DNA of 20,849 bases from JACOWB01 sp964373665. Lineage in GTDB: Archaea > Aenigmatarchaeota > Aenigmatarchaeia > CG10238-14 > SCSR01. The stretch covers positions 1 through 20,849 of the forward strand of contig CAYJVM010000016.1 in assembly GCA_964373665.1 (NCBI GenBank), given 5' to 3'. Below are positions 7,543 through 14,092 of this stretch, one piece after another (position 1 is the stretch's first letter; each line of letters opens with the position of its first letter). A model generated the notes under the pieces. It was not told the DNA's origin. It worked only from the letters and a program-made list of their open reading frames with translations, and did no database searches. Both the position numbers and the translations under genes were made by a program.

Positions 7543-8415
7543 ATGGTAAGCTACACAACAGTCGCCACTGTGCTGTTTAGCGGCCTGGTGGACAAGTACG
7601 GCAAGTATTTCAATTTTCTCAGGGAAAGCCTTCCAAAAGCCGACATCAAGATTCCATTCAGGAGCTATCTCAGCCTCGTAATTCTATCATCCATCGTCGG
7701 CTTTCTTTCATCCATAGTCGCCGCAACAATTGCTGTTATGGCATTCGAGTTCAGCAATCTCATGAGAATTGCCCTTATCGCCTATATACCGATTCTCTTC
7801 GCCGTACTGGTTTTTGCCGGAGGAGTTCTCTACCCCTACCAGAAGACCAACAGCAGGAGGAAGAATATCGATATCAACCTTCCATTCGCGCTTACTCACA
7901 TGGGAGCGATTGCGGAATCTGGAGTCCCGCCCTACATGATATTCAAGCTGCTAAGCGGGTTTGATGAATATGGTGAGATAGCAAGGGAAGCGAAGGTGCT
8001 TGTGAGGAACATTGACACGTTTGGTGTGGATCCTCTGACGGCGATGAGGGAGCTTGCCGACAAGACTCCGAGCAACGAGTTCAAGCAGATTCTTTTGGGC
8101 ATCATCAGTAGCACGGAAAGCGGCGGCGATGTAAAGACGTACATAAAGAACGCCGGCGAACAAGCGCTCTTCAATTGGAAGCTAAAGAGGGAAAAGTTCA
8201 TGCAGCAGCTGTCGGCGTACGCGGAGTTTTACACAGGAATATTGATTGCGGCACCATTGTTCATCATCTCTCTTTTTGCCGTCATGAACATGATACAGCC
8301 GAACATAGGCGGCTATGACATACTGACACTGACCAAGCTCAGCATTTACGGGCTTGTGCCGATTCTAAACATAGGATTTATCCTGTTCCTCAAGGGAGTC
8401 GAGGTGGAGATGTAA
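7543..8415 (+). CDS. Pilus membrane platform protein (TadC/FlaJ/GspF family), first copy
   Basis: A 290-residue polytopic membrane protein. Two hydrophobic segments lie near residues 40-70 and 75-97, a cytoplasmic T2SSF domain follows (about 105-225), and two more membrane segments end the protein (about 228-255 and 265-285). The T2SSF domain shows LPFALTHMGAIAESGVPP and a second half with SSTESGGDVKTYI, typical of the repeated GspF bundle. It anchors the ATPase and organises pilin insertion. It lies 39 bp downstream of the ATPase, and its TAA overlaps the ATG of the second copy by one base (TAATG). Archaeal pilus loci often carry one larger FlaJ-like protein; here the role is split between two shorter paralogues. 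Confidence 0.93.
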   Translation: MVSYTTVATVLFSGLVDKYGKYFNFLRESLPKADIKIPFRSYLSLVILSSIVGFLSSIVAATIAVMAFEFSNLMRIALIAYIPILFAVLVFAGGVLYPYQKTNSRRKNIDINLPFALTHMGAIAESGVPPYMIFKLLSGFDEYGEIAREAKVLVRNIDTFGVDPLTAMRELADKTPSNEFKQILLGIISSTESGGDVKTYIKNAGEQALFNWKLKREKFMQQLSAYAEFYTGILIAAPLFIISLFAVMNMIQPNIGGYDILTLTKLSIYGLVPILNIGFILFLKGVEVEM

Positions 8416-9239
8416 TGGCAAGCTACAGAATCATGGTGGTAATTTCTGTCGCGGTTTACGCCGCATTTGCTGCACTTAATTACTTTTACATCTCCCCAAG
8501 GTACGAGTTCGCGTCCACTCTTTACATCATCGCAGGAGTCATAGTGGCAGCGCCTTTGATTCTGACAAAGTACATTGAGAACAGGAGGGTGAAGGACTAT
8601 GAGCAGAACTTTCCGATTTTTCTCCAGGATTTTGTTGAAGCAACAAGAGGCGGCATGTCAGTACCCCAGAGTTTCAAGGCGATATCGAACAACCAGTATG
8701 GCGCGCTTACGCCGCTGGTGAAGAAGATGGCCGCGCAGCTTGACTGGGGAATACCTGTGGAGACTGTGCTGCTAAACTTTGCCAAGTCGACCAAGTCGAA
8801 GATAATATCGCGCGTGGTGTCGACTGTTATGGAAAGCCACAAGTTCGGCGGCAAGCTTACGGAAACGTTCGAGGCTCTCAGTGGCACGGCCATTCAAGTG
8901 GAGAGACTCAGGGCAGAAAGAAGGCTTTACCTGAATTCCCAGATAGTGACCGGCTATATAATTTTCTTTGTCTTTCTCGGAGTCATAATCGGTCTGGAGA
9001 AATACCTGGTGCCGAGCTTGGGCCAAGTGCCGACGACCGGCCTCAGCACGAGCAGTCCTTCAGCCCAGTCGAACATCGCTCAGGAATACCAACAGCTTTT
9101 CAGGAATTTAATTGTCATGCAAGGTTTGTTTGCTGGACTGACTGTAGGGAAGATGTCTGAGGGCACGCTTGTGTCAGGGATAAAGCACAGCGTCTTCATG
9201 ATAGTCGTTGGCGTAGCCGTATTCCTTATATTCGGCTAG
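8415..9239 (+). CDS. Pilus membrane platform protein (TadC/FlaJ/GspF family), second copy
   Basis: A 274-residue paralogue of the preceding gene. Two N-terminal membrane helices (about 5-25 and 35-52) are followed by the T2SSF domain with FLQDFVEATRGGMSVPQSF (about 71-89) and ESHKFGGKLTETFEAL. A hydrophobic segment 'IVTGYIIFFVFLGVIIGLE' and a C-terminal one (about 250-274) complete four helices. The loop between them is rich in Ser, Thr and Gln and probably faces outside. Expected function is the second half of the inner-membrane platform, working with the ATPase and the two pilins. The stop overlaps the convergent pilin stop inside the palindrome CTAG at 9236-9239, so no terminator fits between the two transcripts. 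Confidence 0.93.
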   Translation: MASYRIMVVISVAVYAAFAALNYFYISPRYEFASTLYIIAGVIVAAPLILTKYIENRRVKDYEQNFPIFLQDFVEATRGGMSVPQSFKAISNNQYGALTPLVKKMAAQLDWGIPVETVLLNFAKSTKSKIISRVVSTVMESHKFGGKLTETFEALSGTAIQVERLRAERRLYLNSQIVTGYIIFFVFLGVIIGLEKYLVPSLGQVPTTGLSTSSPSAQSNIAQEYQQLFRNLIVMQGLFAGLTVGKMSEGTLVSGIKHSVFMIVVGVAVFLIFG

Positions 9240-9679
9240 CATCTAGTGACGTCGCTGGATTCTGCCAAGTCGTTCACAGTGCTGCAGTTTGAATACACCC
9301 ATATCTTGTCGTAGTTGGTCCCACCTATGCTTTGGTTGAACGTTCCTAGCTGGCCTGCCTTCAGCAACATAAAGCCGTTGCTGTCGTTCAACGCATAAGA
9401 TATCTGGCTTGCGTTAAGGAAAACCACTTGAAGGGTTATGTTGCCGAGAATTATATTGCCGTTGTTTTTTATTATTCCAGATATGTTGTTGTTGCAATAT
9501 CTGAGGTTTGACACATCCAAAGCTCCGTTGCTGCAGACTATCTGGTATTCCCCTTCCTTCCTGACAATGCCCGTGGAAGTTTGCGTAAAGCCTGTAATCC
9601 ATATGCTTATCAGTCCGCCAACGCCGATAGTGAATGCTATCAGAAGAACCGTTGCGATTAGCGGCGAAAGTCCTTTCAT
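9236..9679 (-). CDS. Archaeal type IV pilin, second in pair
   Basis: A 147-residue protein with a class III (prepilin) signal. It starts MKG, then LSPLIATVLLIAFTIGVGGL, with predicted cleavage after Gly3 by the archaeal prepilin peptidase. The hydrophobic helix (about 4-30) would form the filament core. The head is a short beta-rich, Cys- and Asn-rich domain (four Cys at about 49, 63, 131 and 147), which suggests disulfides and possibly N-glycosylation at several N-x-S/T sites. The SPLIATVLLIA pattern matches the DUF1628-type archaeal pilin N-terminus. It sits 6 bp downstream of the other pilin gene, so they should be co-transcribed and are convergent to the assembly genes. Confidence 0.9.
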   Translation of the reverse strand: MKGLSPLIATVLLIAFTIGVGGLISIWITGFTQTSTGIVRKEGEYQIVCSNGALDVSNLRYCNNNISGIIKNNGNIILGNITLQVVFLNASQISYALNDSNGFMLLKAGQLGTFNQSIGGTNYDKIWVYSNCSTVNDLAESSDVTRC

Positions 9680-9685
9680 ATTTTA

Positions 9686-10093
9686 TCATCCGCACACGCT
9701 TGCCCTGCTAAGCTCGGGGCAAGAGGTTTTTATAAGGAGACGGGAAAATCCAGGCGACACTCCAGTGACTGAATATGCCCTTATAGAGTTCCCGTTCAAA
9801 GTCGCATTTAACGGATTCTCGGTGATCGTCCCGTTCACATATTCGACATAAGCGACAAGTTCCAGCGGAATGCCCCTGACATTGTTGACTGAGAACACCA
9901 GATTTCCTCCTGTTGAATTATAGCTGCATCTCAGGAACTCGAACTGCGCGATCCTACAGTCTGCCGTTGTCTGGTTTTCAACAGGGAGCCCCTTTTCGAC
10001 AAAGGTGGAGCTCCAGTATGCAAGCACTCCTGCTATCGTCATTGTTATCGCTATCAATAAAACCGCCGCTACTATAGGGGAAATTCCTTTCAT
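9686..10093 (-). CDS. Archaeal type IV pilin, first in pair
   Basis: A 135-residue pilin. The leader is MKG followed by ISPIVAAVLLIAITMTIAGV, nearly the same as its neighbour, with cleavage expected after Gly3. The remaining head domain has three Cys and several N-x-S/T sites (for example NSTG, NGT). The N-terminal helices of the two pilins are alike but the heads differ, so they are probably major and minor or co-polymerising subunits. Upstream on the minus strand, an ATATTTAT stretch (about 10124-10133) could be the TATA box, leaving a short leader. The gene diverges from the DUF151 gene. Confidence 0.9.
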   Translation of the reverse strand: MKGISPIVAAVLLIAITMTIAGVLAYWSSTFVEKGLPVENQTTADCRIAQFEFLRCSYNSTGGNLVFSVNNVRGIPLELVAYVEYVNGTITENPLNATLNGNSIRAYSVTGVSPGFSRLLIKTSCPELSRASVCG

Positions 10094-10123
10094 GCCTTTC
10101 TAATAGAATTAGTGATTTCGACC

Positions 10124-10133
10124 AGATAAATAT
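10124..10133 (-). promoter_or_regulatory. Probable TATA box of the pilin pair
   Basis: An AT-rich block reading CATATTTATC on the minus strand lies about 35 nt upstream of the pilin ATG at 10093. This would give a leader of roughly 10 nt. It is back to back with the promoter of the DUF151 gene. Confidence 0.4.
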
Positions 10134-10143
10134 GCCTTTCGGT

Positions 10144-10153
10144 AAAATTTATT
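10144..10153 (+). promoter_or_regulatory. Probable TATA box of the DUF151 gene
   Basis: AAAATTTATTA-like sequence on the plus strand is centred about 27 nt before the ATG at 10177, predicting an almost leaderless message. Confidence 0.4.
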
Positions 10154-10176
10154 ACCTATGACTACCAAAGTAGTTT

Positions 10177-10719
10177 ATGGCTAGGGCGCACAAGAAGGAT
10201 GATGTGATTGTATACAAGCTGGTTGCGGTGGTGGCGATTGGAATTGCATTGTTTGCGTTTGCGCAGCTGTGGATGAATCCTACAGCTATACCGACCGACT
10301 TGGTGCCGATTTCTGAACTGACAACGCAGGGCTATACTGAGATTGAAGTGCAGGCTTTTGCAGCAGGGGATGTTGGGACGGTTGTGATTACGGGGGATTG
10401 CTACCAGATAACGGCATCGACGGAGCCTGGACAGGCGCAGTCAATTGCAAACGGTTTGGAAGGAATTATAGGGACAAGACCAAATACGCATGATTTGATG
10501 AGCGACGGTTTTGACGTATTGGGAGTTGATGTCGTGATGGTGAAAATAGTAGATATACAGGACAACAATTTCATAGGACGTCTTATTCTAAGGCAGGGTG
10601 AGAGGATTGCCAGCTTGGACTCGCGGCCCAGCGACGGGATTGCTGTTGCGGTTAGGGCAGGCGCTCCTGTCTATATAGAGAATGAGTTGTTGAAGGCGCA
10701 AGGAAAGAATATTTGCTGA
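10177..10719 (+). CDS. Membrane-anchored DUF151 (bifunctional nuclease family) protein
   Basis: A 180-residue protein with one N-terminal membrane segment (about 9-28, IVYKLVAVVAIGIALFAFAQ). A DUF151 domain follows (about 52-178). Family landmarks are the strand-rich start, the Ser/Gly-rich FDVLGVDVVMVKIVDI, and SRPSDGIAVAVRAGAPVYI (about 149-167). DUF151 domains are named after plant bifunctional nucleases with RNase and DNase activity; catalysis in archaeal members is not established. The basic residues before the helix suggest the domain is outside the membrane, but orientation is inference. Proximity to the pilin genes may only reflect a shared intergenic region. It ends 30 bp from the convergent TraB-like gene. 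Confidence 0.82.
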   Translation: MARAHKKDDVIVYKLVAVVAIGIALFAFAQLWMNPTAIPTDLVPISELTTQGYTEIEVQAFAAGDVGTVVITGDCYQITASTEPGQAQSIANGLEGIIGTRPNTHDLMSDGFDVLGVDVVMVKIVDIQDNNFIGRLILRQGERIASLDSRPSDGIAVAVRAGAPVYIENELLKAQGKNIC

Positions 10720-10748
10720 GCAGTTAGTTAATTTGTAGGAGGAAAATG

Positions 10749-11489
10749 TTATGGATTTAATGGCCCACTATCACGCCTTAAAAGTTCTACAAAATCATCT
10801 CTGTATAGCTTTTCTAACCATGGAACAACTGACATGAGGCCCTGTGGATAGACTATAGCATAATTGATTGGCAGTTCAGGCAGCTGTCCCTTTATATGCT
10901 CAAGATGTCTGTAGCCTGCAATAAACATCCCAATTTGTTTTCTGCTGACATATAACCTTTCCATGAATGTTTGCAGCATTTCCGTTGATACGTCTGGTGA
11001 TACGACGGCATCAAAAAATCGTGACTTGGCTTGTTCGGCAGGTGCGCTATAAAATGCGTCCTTCACCCTTTCAACTCTATTGGACGGAGCTATATTGAAA
11101 CTGTCCAGTTCGTACCCAAAGAACAGGGCTGCCGCCTCTATGTAGGTATGGTAAGTGTTTTTATCAAAAACGTCTGTTGGCCTTGGCTTTACGAGCTCAT
11201 CGAGCGTTTTTTTCCGAAAGGTTTCGCTAATTTTTCTCCCGACTTCTAGTTCCAGGCTCTTAATTTTTGAGCCATCGTGATTGGGAGGCCTATAAACGGG
11301 GTCTCCGCCTTCACATCCTACAAGCACAAGGTTATTATTTTGTGCATGATGGTAGTATAATCTTGTAATATTTTGCTGTGCAGCATGCGAACCGTGATTG
11401 TCGCCAACGAATATTGCATAAGGCAGATTTGGGTCTTTTTCTCTTTGGTCGATTACTCTACCCAAGTAAGAAGGATGGTAAATTTTCAT
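10749..11489 (-). CDS. TraB/ChaN-like (Tiki/EreA-type fold) protein
   Basis: A 246-residue protein whose motifs fit the TraB/ChaN/Tiki superfamily. Near the N-terminus is AIFVGDNHGSHAAQ (25-38), equivalent to the 'GE/T.H' strand-loop. Then LVGCEGGD (57-63) supplies an acidic residue, and near the C-terminus FIAGYRHLEHI (189-199) resembles the 'GxxH...I' closing motif. Members include proteases, erythromycin esterases and haem-binding proteins, so function cannot be assigned. No signal peptide is visible. A TTTAAA box (11512-11517) lies 25 nt before the ATG, giving a leaderless message. It is 37 bp downstream of the HExxH gene on the same strand, but the box suggests its own promoter. Confidence 0.55.
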   Translation of the reverse strand: MKIYHPSYLGRVIDQREKDPNLPYAIFVGDNHGSHAAQQNITRLYYHHAQNNNLVLVGCEGGDPVYRPPNHDGSKIKSLELEVGRKISETFRKKTLDELVKPRPTDVFDKNTYHTYIEAAALFFGYELDSFNIAPSNRVERVKDAFYSAPAEQAKSRFFDAVVSPDVSTEMLQTFMERLYVSRKQIGMFIAGYRHLEHIKGQLPELPINYAIVYPQGLMSVVPWLEKLYRDDFVELLRRDSGPLNP

Positions 11490-11511
11490 TTTCCTAGTAT
11501 ATGTAAATAGA

Positions 11512-11517
11512 TTTAAA
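11512..11517 (-). promoter_or_regulatory. TATA box of the TraB-like gene
   Basis: TTTAAA on the minus strand is centred 25.5 nt from the ATG at 11489. It overlaps the end of the intergenic gap just after the HExxH gene's stop. Confidence 0.5.
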
Positions 11518-11525
11518 AAGCAAAT

Positions 11526-12575
11526 CTAACTTGCTTTACTTGTCTTTAAGTATTCACCTATTATTGACGTATCTCCTGCTCTTATAGCTTCTATTAGAGA
11601 CATACCAAAACGAATTTCTTCTCTCCTAGTATTTCTGCGATTTGCCCTTTCTGCAAATTCCATAGCCAGGCCATCAAGATTGGAGTAAGCATGATAGAGG
11701 GCGAATGTTTCAACCGGAATGTCCAGTAGATCTAATGTGCCCCGAAGAACACGAATCGTTCTTTCTATTCCAGGTATTGCATATTCAGAATATGCAGGTA
11801 AACCCGGTCCTATTCCTGAAGTAGTTTGCCAATGTTTCGTGATAACTTCAGTTGCTGCTTCATCAAAATCATCATACACCTCTACAAGAGGTACTTTTTC
11901 ATCAGAAGGATCAGGATCTAAATAGATTCTAAATCCTTGTATAGAGACATTTGCCATTTGAAAATATTCATTTTTCATTTCTTTAATCACAGAAAAACTC
12001 TCTGCTCTCTCTTGAGGCACAACAATCAAATGAGTAAATTCATGCGTTGCTACATCCCTTAATGTTGTAATTGGTGGGAGAGGAGCCCCTGATGAATTAA
12101 AACTCTTCCCTCTTTCGAAACCGTAATGTGTAAGATTTAAGACAAGGTATTCTTGCGGTACAGCCCATCCCATAGAATTTCCATTGCTTTTCAAAGCTTC
12201 GTCCTCTTCGCTGTCTATCCACCTCACCGCAGAATATATTCTTTCAGCAGCCGCATAAGGTGTATCTCTTTTGGTAAATATACCGAAAGTCTTGTCAAGT
12301 CCGTACCATAAGGATAGCAACCATATGTAATTACTTCTAACTGCTGGGTGGGCAAGATCTTCAGAACTAAGTAAATGTTCAAATCGTGCAATTTGCAAAT
12401 TATATGGCTCGCTTGTTATTTCAAATGGATCAGTTGTTGTACCAGGAGGCTGATAATTGTATCCTCCAATAAATCCACTCGCTGCACCGCCAACAAATGC
12501 AGCACCATAACCTAGTAATCTTCTTCGACCTGGATTAGTTACCTGTCGTTTTTCTGATTTTTTTCGTGCTGGCAT
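11526..12575 (-). CDS. Putative exported HExxH zinc metallopeptidase with Tat-like leader
   Basis: A 349-residue protein from ATG 12575 (MPARKKSEK). The N-terminus carries GRRRLLGYG and a Gly/Ala-rich hydrophobic stretch (about 17-40), a twin-arginine-like leader or signal anchor. VATHEFTHLIV gives HEFTH (178-182), the zinc site of HExxH peptidases. About 57 residues later, DEAATEVITKHW (238-249) could supply the third Glu ligand, as in gluzincins. I do not recognise the family. An ATG at 12584 is in frame, but after removing the mobile element a TATA box sits 25 nt before 12575, so 12575 is preferred. The element ends 8 bp beyond 12584, so the gene has probably lost its own promoter. Readthrough from the transposase, whose stop is about 37 bp upstream, could express it. 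Confidence 0.6.
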   Translation of the reverse strand: MPARKKSEKRQVTNPGRRRLLGYGAAFVGGAASGFIGGYNYQPPGTTTDPFEITSEPYNLQIARFEHLLSSEDLAHPAVRSNYIWLLSLWYGLDKTFGIFTKRDTPYAAAERIYSAVRWIDSEEDEALKSNGNSMGWAVPQEYLVLNLTHYGFERGKSFNSSGAPLPPITTLRDVATHEFTHLIVVPQERAESFSVIKEMKNEYFQMANVSIQGFRIYLDPDPSDEKVPLVEVYDDFDEAATEVITKHWQTTSGIGPGLPAYSEYAIPGIERTIRVLRGTLDLLDIPVETFALYHAYSNLDGLAMEFAERANRRNTRREEIRFGMSLIEAIRAGDTSIIGEYLKTSKAS

Positions 12576-12583
12576 AAATATCA

Positions 12584-12591
12584 TAAAGCCA
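12584..12591. repeat. Left target-site duplication, TAAAGCCA
   Basis: Identical to 20335-20342. Bases on either side differ (A vs G before, C vs T after), so the direct repeat is exactly 8 bp, abutting the terminal inverted repeat. Confidence 0.88.
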
Positions 12592-12615
12592 CTCTCTGTC
12601 GTATTAAAGGGTCAT
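12592..12615 (+). repeat. Left terminal inverted repeat
   Basis: Begins CTCTCTGTCG and ends AGGGTCAT. It matches the reverse complement of 20311-20334 at 20 of 24 positions. The stop codon of the transposase (12612-12614) lies inside it. Confidence 0.9.
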
Positions 12616-13817
12616 TTTAAAATCACCTCCTTTTTTGTCGCATTCGGGTGATTGAGACTTTGTCTTAGTAAGCTCAACCACCTGTTTCTGCCTAATTCTA
12701 CATCGATTTCTGCTATCTGAGAAGGAGTCGCTCCATTAAGAGCCATGTGTTTCTTGATGAAATTGTGATAAAGTCTAAATGCGCTATTCCATTGCTGTGC
12801 AGTTTCATCAGACTTGAAGCCTCTTCTTACTTTGTCAAATTCTCTGAATTCATTGTGATACCGTTCTACTTTGTTGTTATTCAGAATCTTTTTAGCTATT
12901 CCGGCATTTCTTGAATGAATAACTGCATTTGGGCTTGTTCTTTTCGTAATGAATTCTTTTCTGATAGCTTTCTCATATGACCACAAACCATCAGTCACAA
13001 TTTCTTTTGGATTTTCTTTTATGTTCTCTTTTGCTATTTTCAAAACTTGCCGGGCATCTGTAATTTCTCTACCTCTTGTTACGTTATTAGCTATCAAAAA
13101 TCTTGTTTCGCTGTCCAATACATTCCAGCACCAGACCCAATCCTTTCTTGATTTGACCATTTGCTCATCAATATGCCATTTGTCGCTTAATTCTGGCTTA
13201 AAATTTCTTGTATAATTGTCCATGATTTGAGTATATTTGTTAATCCATCTTCTGATTGTATCAAAATGAACTCGTAAATTGTAGAACTGATAAAGCGTAT
13301 CTGAAATATCTCTTAATGAAAGACCTTTGAAATACAAATCCATAGCTAAAGTAACAATCTTTCCATTGCCTTTGATTTTCTTTACAGGATCAAGAACAAA
13401 TCTTTTTCCACAATCCTTGCATTTGAATCTTTGTTTATTCTCTATAGATGTTTTTCTTGAGCCATTCCTTACAATGTTAAGCGAATTACAATAGACACAT
13501 TTCTCTTCGCTTGTGTCTATATCTAATTCCTCTATTTCCGGCTTAGCTCTTAATTTAATCCAAAGTTTTATGGCATGAATGTGTTTGCAATCTGCGTGTC
13601 TGTTCTGAAAATCAGGGCATTCACAATTCCATCCAGAAATATTGGTTACTTTATACTTCTTATCAGAGCTTTGAGAAGGCACTAAAAATTCTTCTTCGCT
13701 TATTGCTATCGGCATATCACCCTTTGCTAGAATAGCATAACCTCTAATCTTGCGACTGAGAGAAAGGTTTTTATCTGAGATTCTTTTCTTTTTTCTGAAA
13801 GGTTGTGGTTGTTCCAT
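12612..13817 (-). CDS. DDE transposase, IS6-like, with SWIM finger and zinc ribbon
   Basis: A 401-residue transposase. A SWIM-type finger comes first (C65-x-C67 ... C77-x-H79, in WNCECPDF...CKHIHA). A zinc ribbon follows (C107-x2-C110 ... C133-x2-C136), then a helix-turn-helix (LSLRDISDTLYQFYNLRVHFDTIRRW, split here as about 166-191). The DDE core has D217 in WHIDEQ, D276 in VTDGLWSY and E318 in NNNKVERYHN. The core resembles the IS6/IS240 class. The SWIM finger is an extra domain, longer at the N-terminus than classical IS6 enzymes. ATG 13817 is preferred over GTG 13823. The 3' end overlaps the left inverted repeat. It is transcribed toward the HExxH gene and would read into it. Confidence 0.9.
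   Translation of the reverse strand: MEQPQPFRKKKRISDKNLSLSRKIRGYAILAKGDMPIAISEEEFLVPSQSSDKKYKVTNISGWNCECPDFQNRHADCKHIHAIKLWIKLRAKPEIEELDIDTSEEKCVYCNSLNIVRNGSRKTSIENKQRFKCKDCGKRFVLDPVKKIKGNGKIVTLAMDLYFKGLSLRDISDTLYQFYNLRVHFDTIRRWINKYTQIMDNYTRNFKPELSDKWHIDEQMVKSRKDWVWCWNVLDSETRFLIANNVTRGREITDARQVLKIAKENIKENPKEIVTDGLWSYEKAIRKEFITKRTSPNAVIHSRNAGIAKKILNNNKVERYHNEFREFDKVRRGFKSDETAQQWNSAFRLYHNFIKKHMALNGATPSQIAEIDVELGRNRWLSLLRQSLNHPNATKKEVILK
12637..12654 (+). repeat. Left subterminal repeat GTCG-N4-CGGGTGAT
   Basis: GTCGCATTCGGGTGATTG lies 45 bp inside the left end, within the 3' end of the transposase gene. It matches the reverse complement of 20284-20301 at 15 of 18 positions. The same GTCG...GGGT(G)AT core also forms the inner part of both terminal repeats, suggesting several transposase-binding sites per end. 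Confidence 0.6.
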
Positions 13818-13836
13818 AAGCACTACCTATATACCT

Positions 13837-13853
13837 AATAGTAATATACTATT
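13837..13853. promoter_or_regulatory. Inverted repeat between transposase and cargo promoters
   Basis: AATAGTA-ATA-TACTATT: perfect 7-bp arms around 3 bp. It lies about 20 nt from the transposase start, at or near the expected start of its transcript. It is a candidate operator for repression of the transposase. AT-rich composition means chance cannot be excluded. Confidence 0.4.
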
Positions 13854-13868
13854 AAGTATTTAAATCTT
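13854..13868 (-). promoter_or_regulatory. TATA/BRE promoter element of the transposase
   Basis: AAGATTTAAATACTT on the minus strand, about 40 nt upstream of the transposase ATG. The same 15 bases occur at 20264-20278 before the winged-helix operon. The core TTTAAATA is a good archaeal TATA box with a purine-rich BRE. Confidence 0.55.
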
Positions 13869-13890
13869 TCGGTTGGTATTATAGCAAAGC

Positions 13891-13898
13891 TTATATAC
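13891..13898 (+). promoter_or_regulatory. TATA box of the R-M operon
   Basis: TTATATAC on the plus strand is centred about 27 nt before the zinc-ribbon ATG at 13922, predicting a leaderless operon start. It is divergent from the transposase promoter. Confidence 0.55.
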
Positions 13899-13921
13899 TA
13901 AAGTGAATATAACTGATTAAT

Positions 13922-14071
13922 ATGGGAAAAGTTAAACTAGAAGGCTATGTTTGCGAACGTTGTGGACATAAATGGGTTCCTCGGGAAACAACAACTGATG
14001 AGCCAAAAGTCTGTCCTAAATGCAAATCACCTTACTGGAATACACCAAGAAAGAACGAAAAGAAATCATAA
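13922..14071 (+). CDS. Small zinc-ribbon protein, first gene of the R-M operon
   Basis: A 49-residue protein with two CxxC knuckles: C11-x2-C14 (YVCERCGHKW) and C31-x2-C34 (VCPKCKSPYW). The spacing fits a zinc ribbon; the last residues are Lys-rich. Such small ribbons often precede mobile or regulatory genes in archaea; a DNA-binding or regulatory role is inference. The start is supported by the TATA box 27 nt upstream. The stop overlaps a three-codon ATG-AAA-AAA-TAA minicistron, and the Mod ATG follows 21 nt later after AAAGGT. It may regulate the R-M operon (a control-protein-like role), but has no helix-turn-helix resembling known C proteins. Confidence 0.8.
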   Translation: MGKVKLEGYVCERCGHKWVPRETTTDEPKVCPKCKSPYWNTPRKNEKKS

Positions 14072-14092
14072 TGAAAAAATAAAGGTTAGAAT

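Noticed and set aside
12612..13920. Transposase as a simple insertion sequence ending just upstream of its start codon
   Set aside because: No GTCG...GGGTGAT-type end or CGACAGAG sequence lies between 13817 and 13922. The only matching right end is at 20311-20334, with the matching target duplication beside it.
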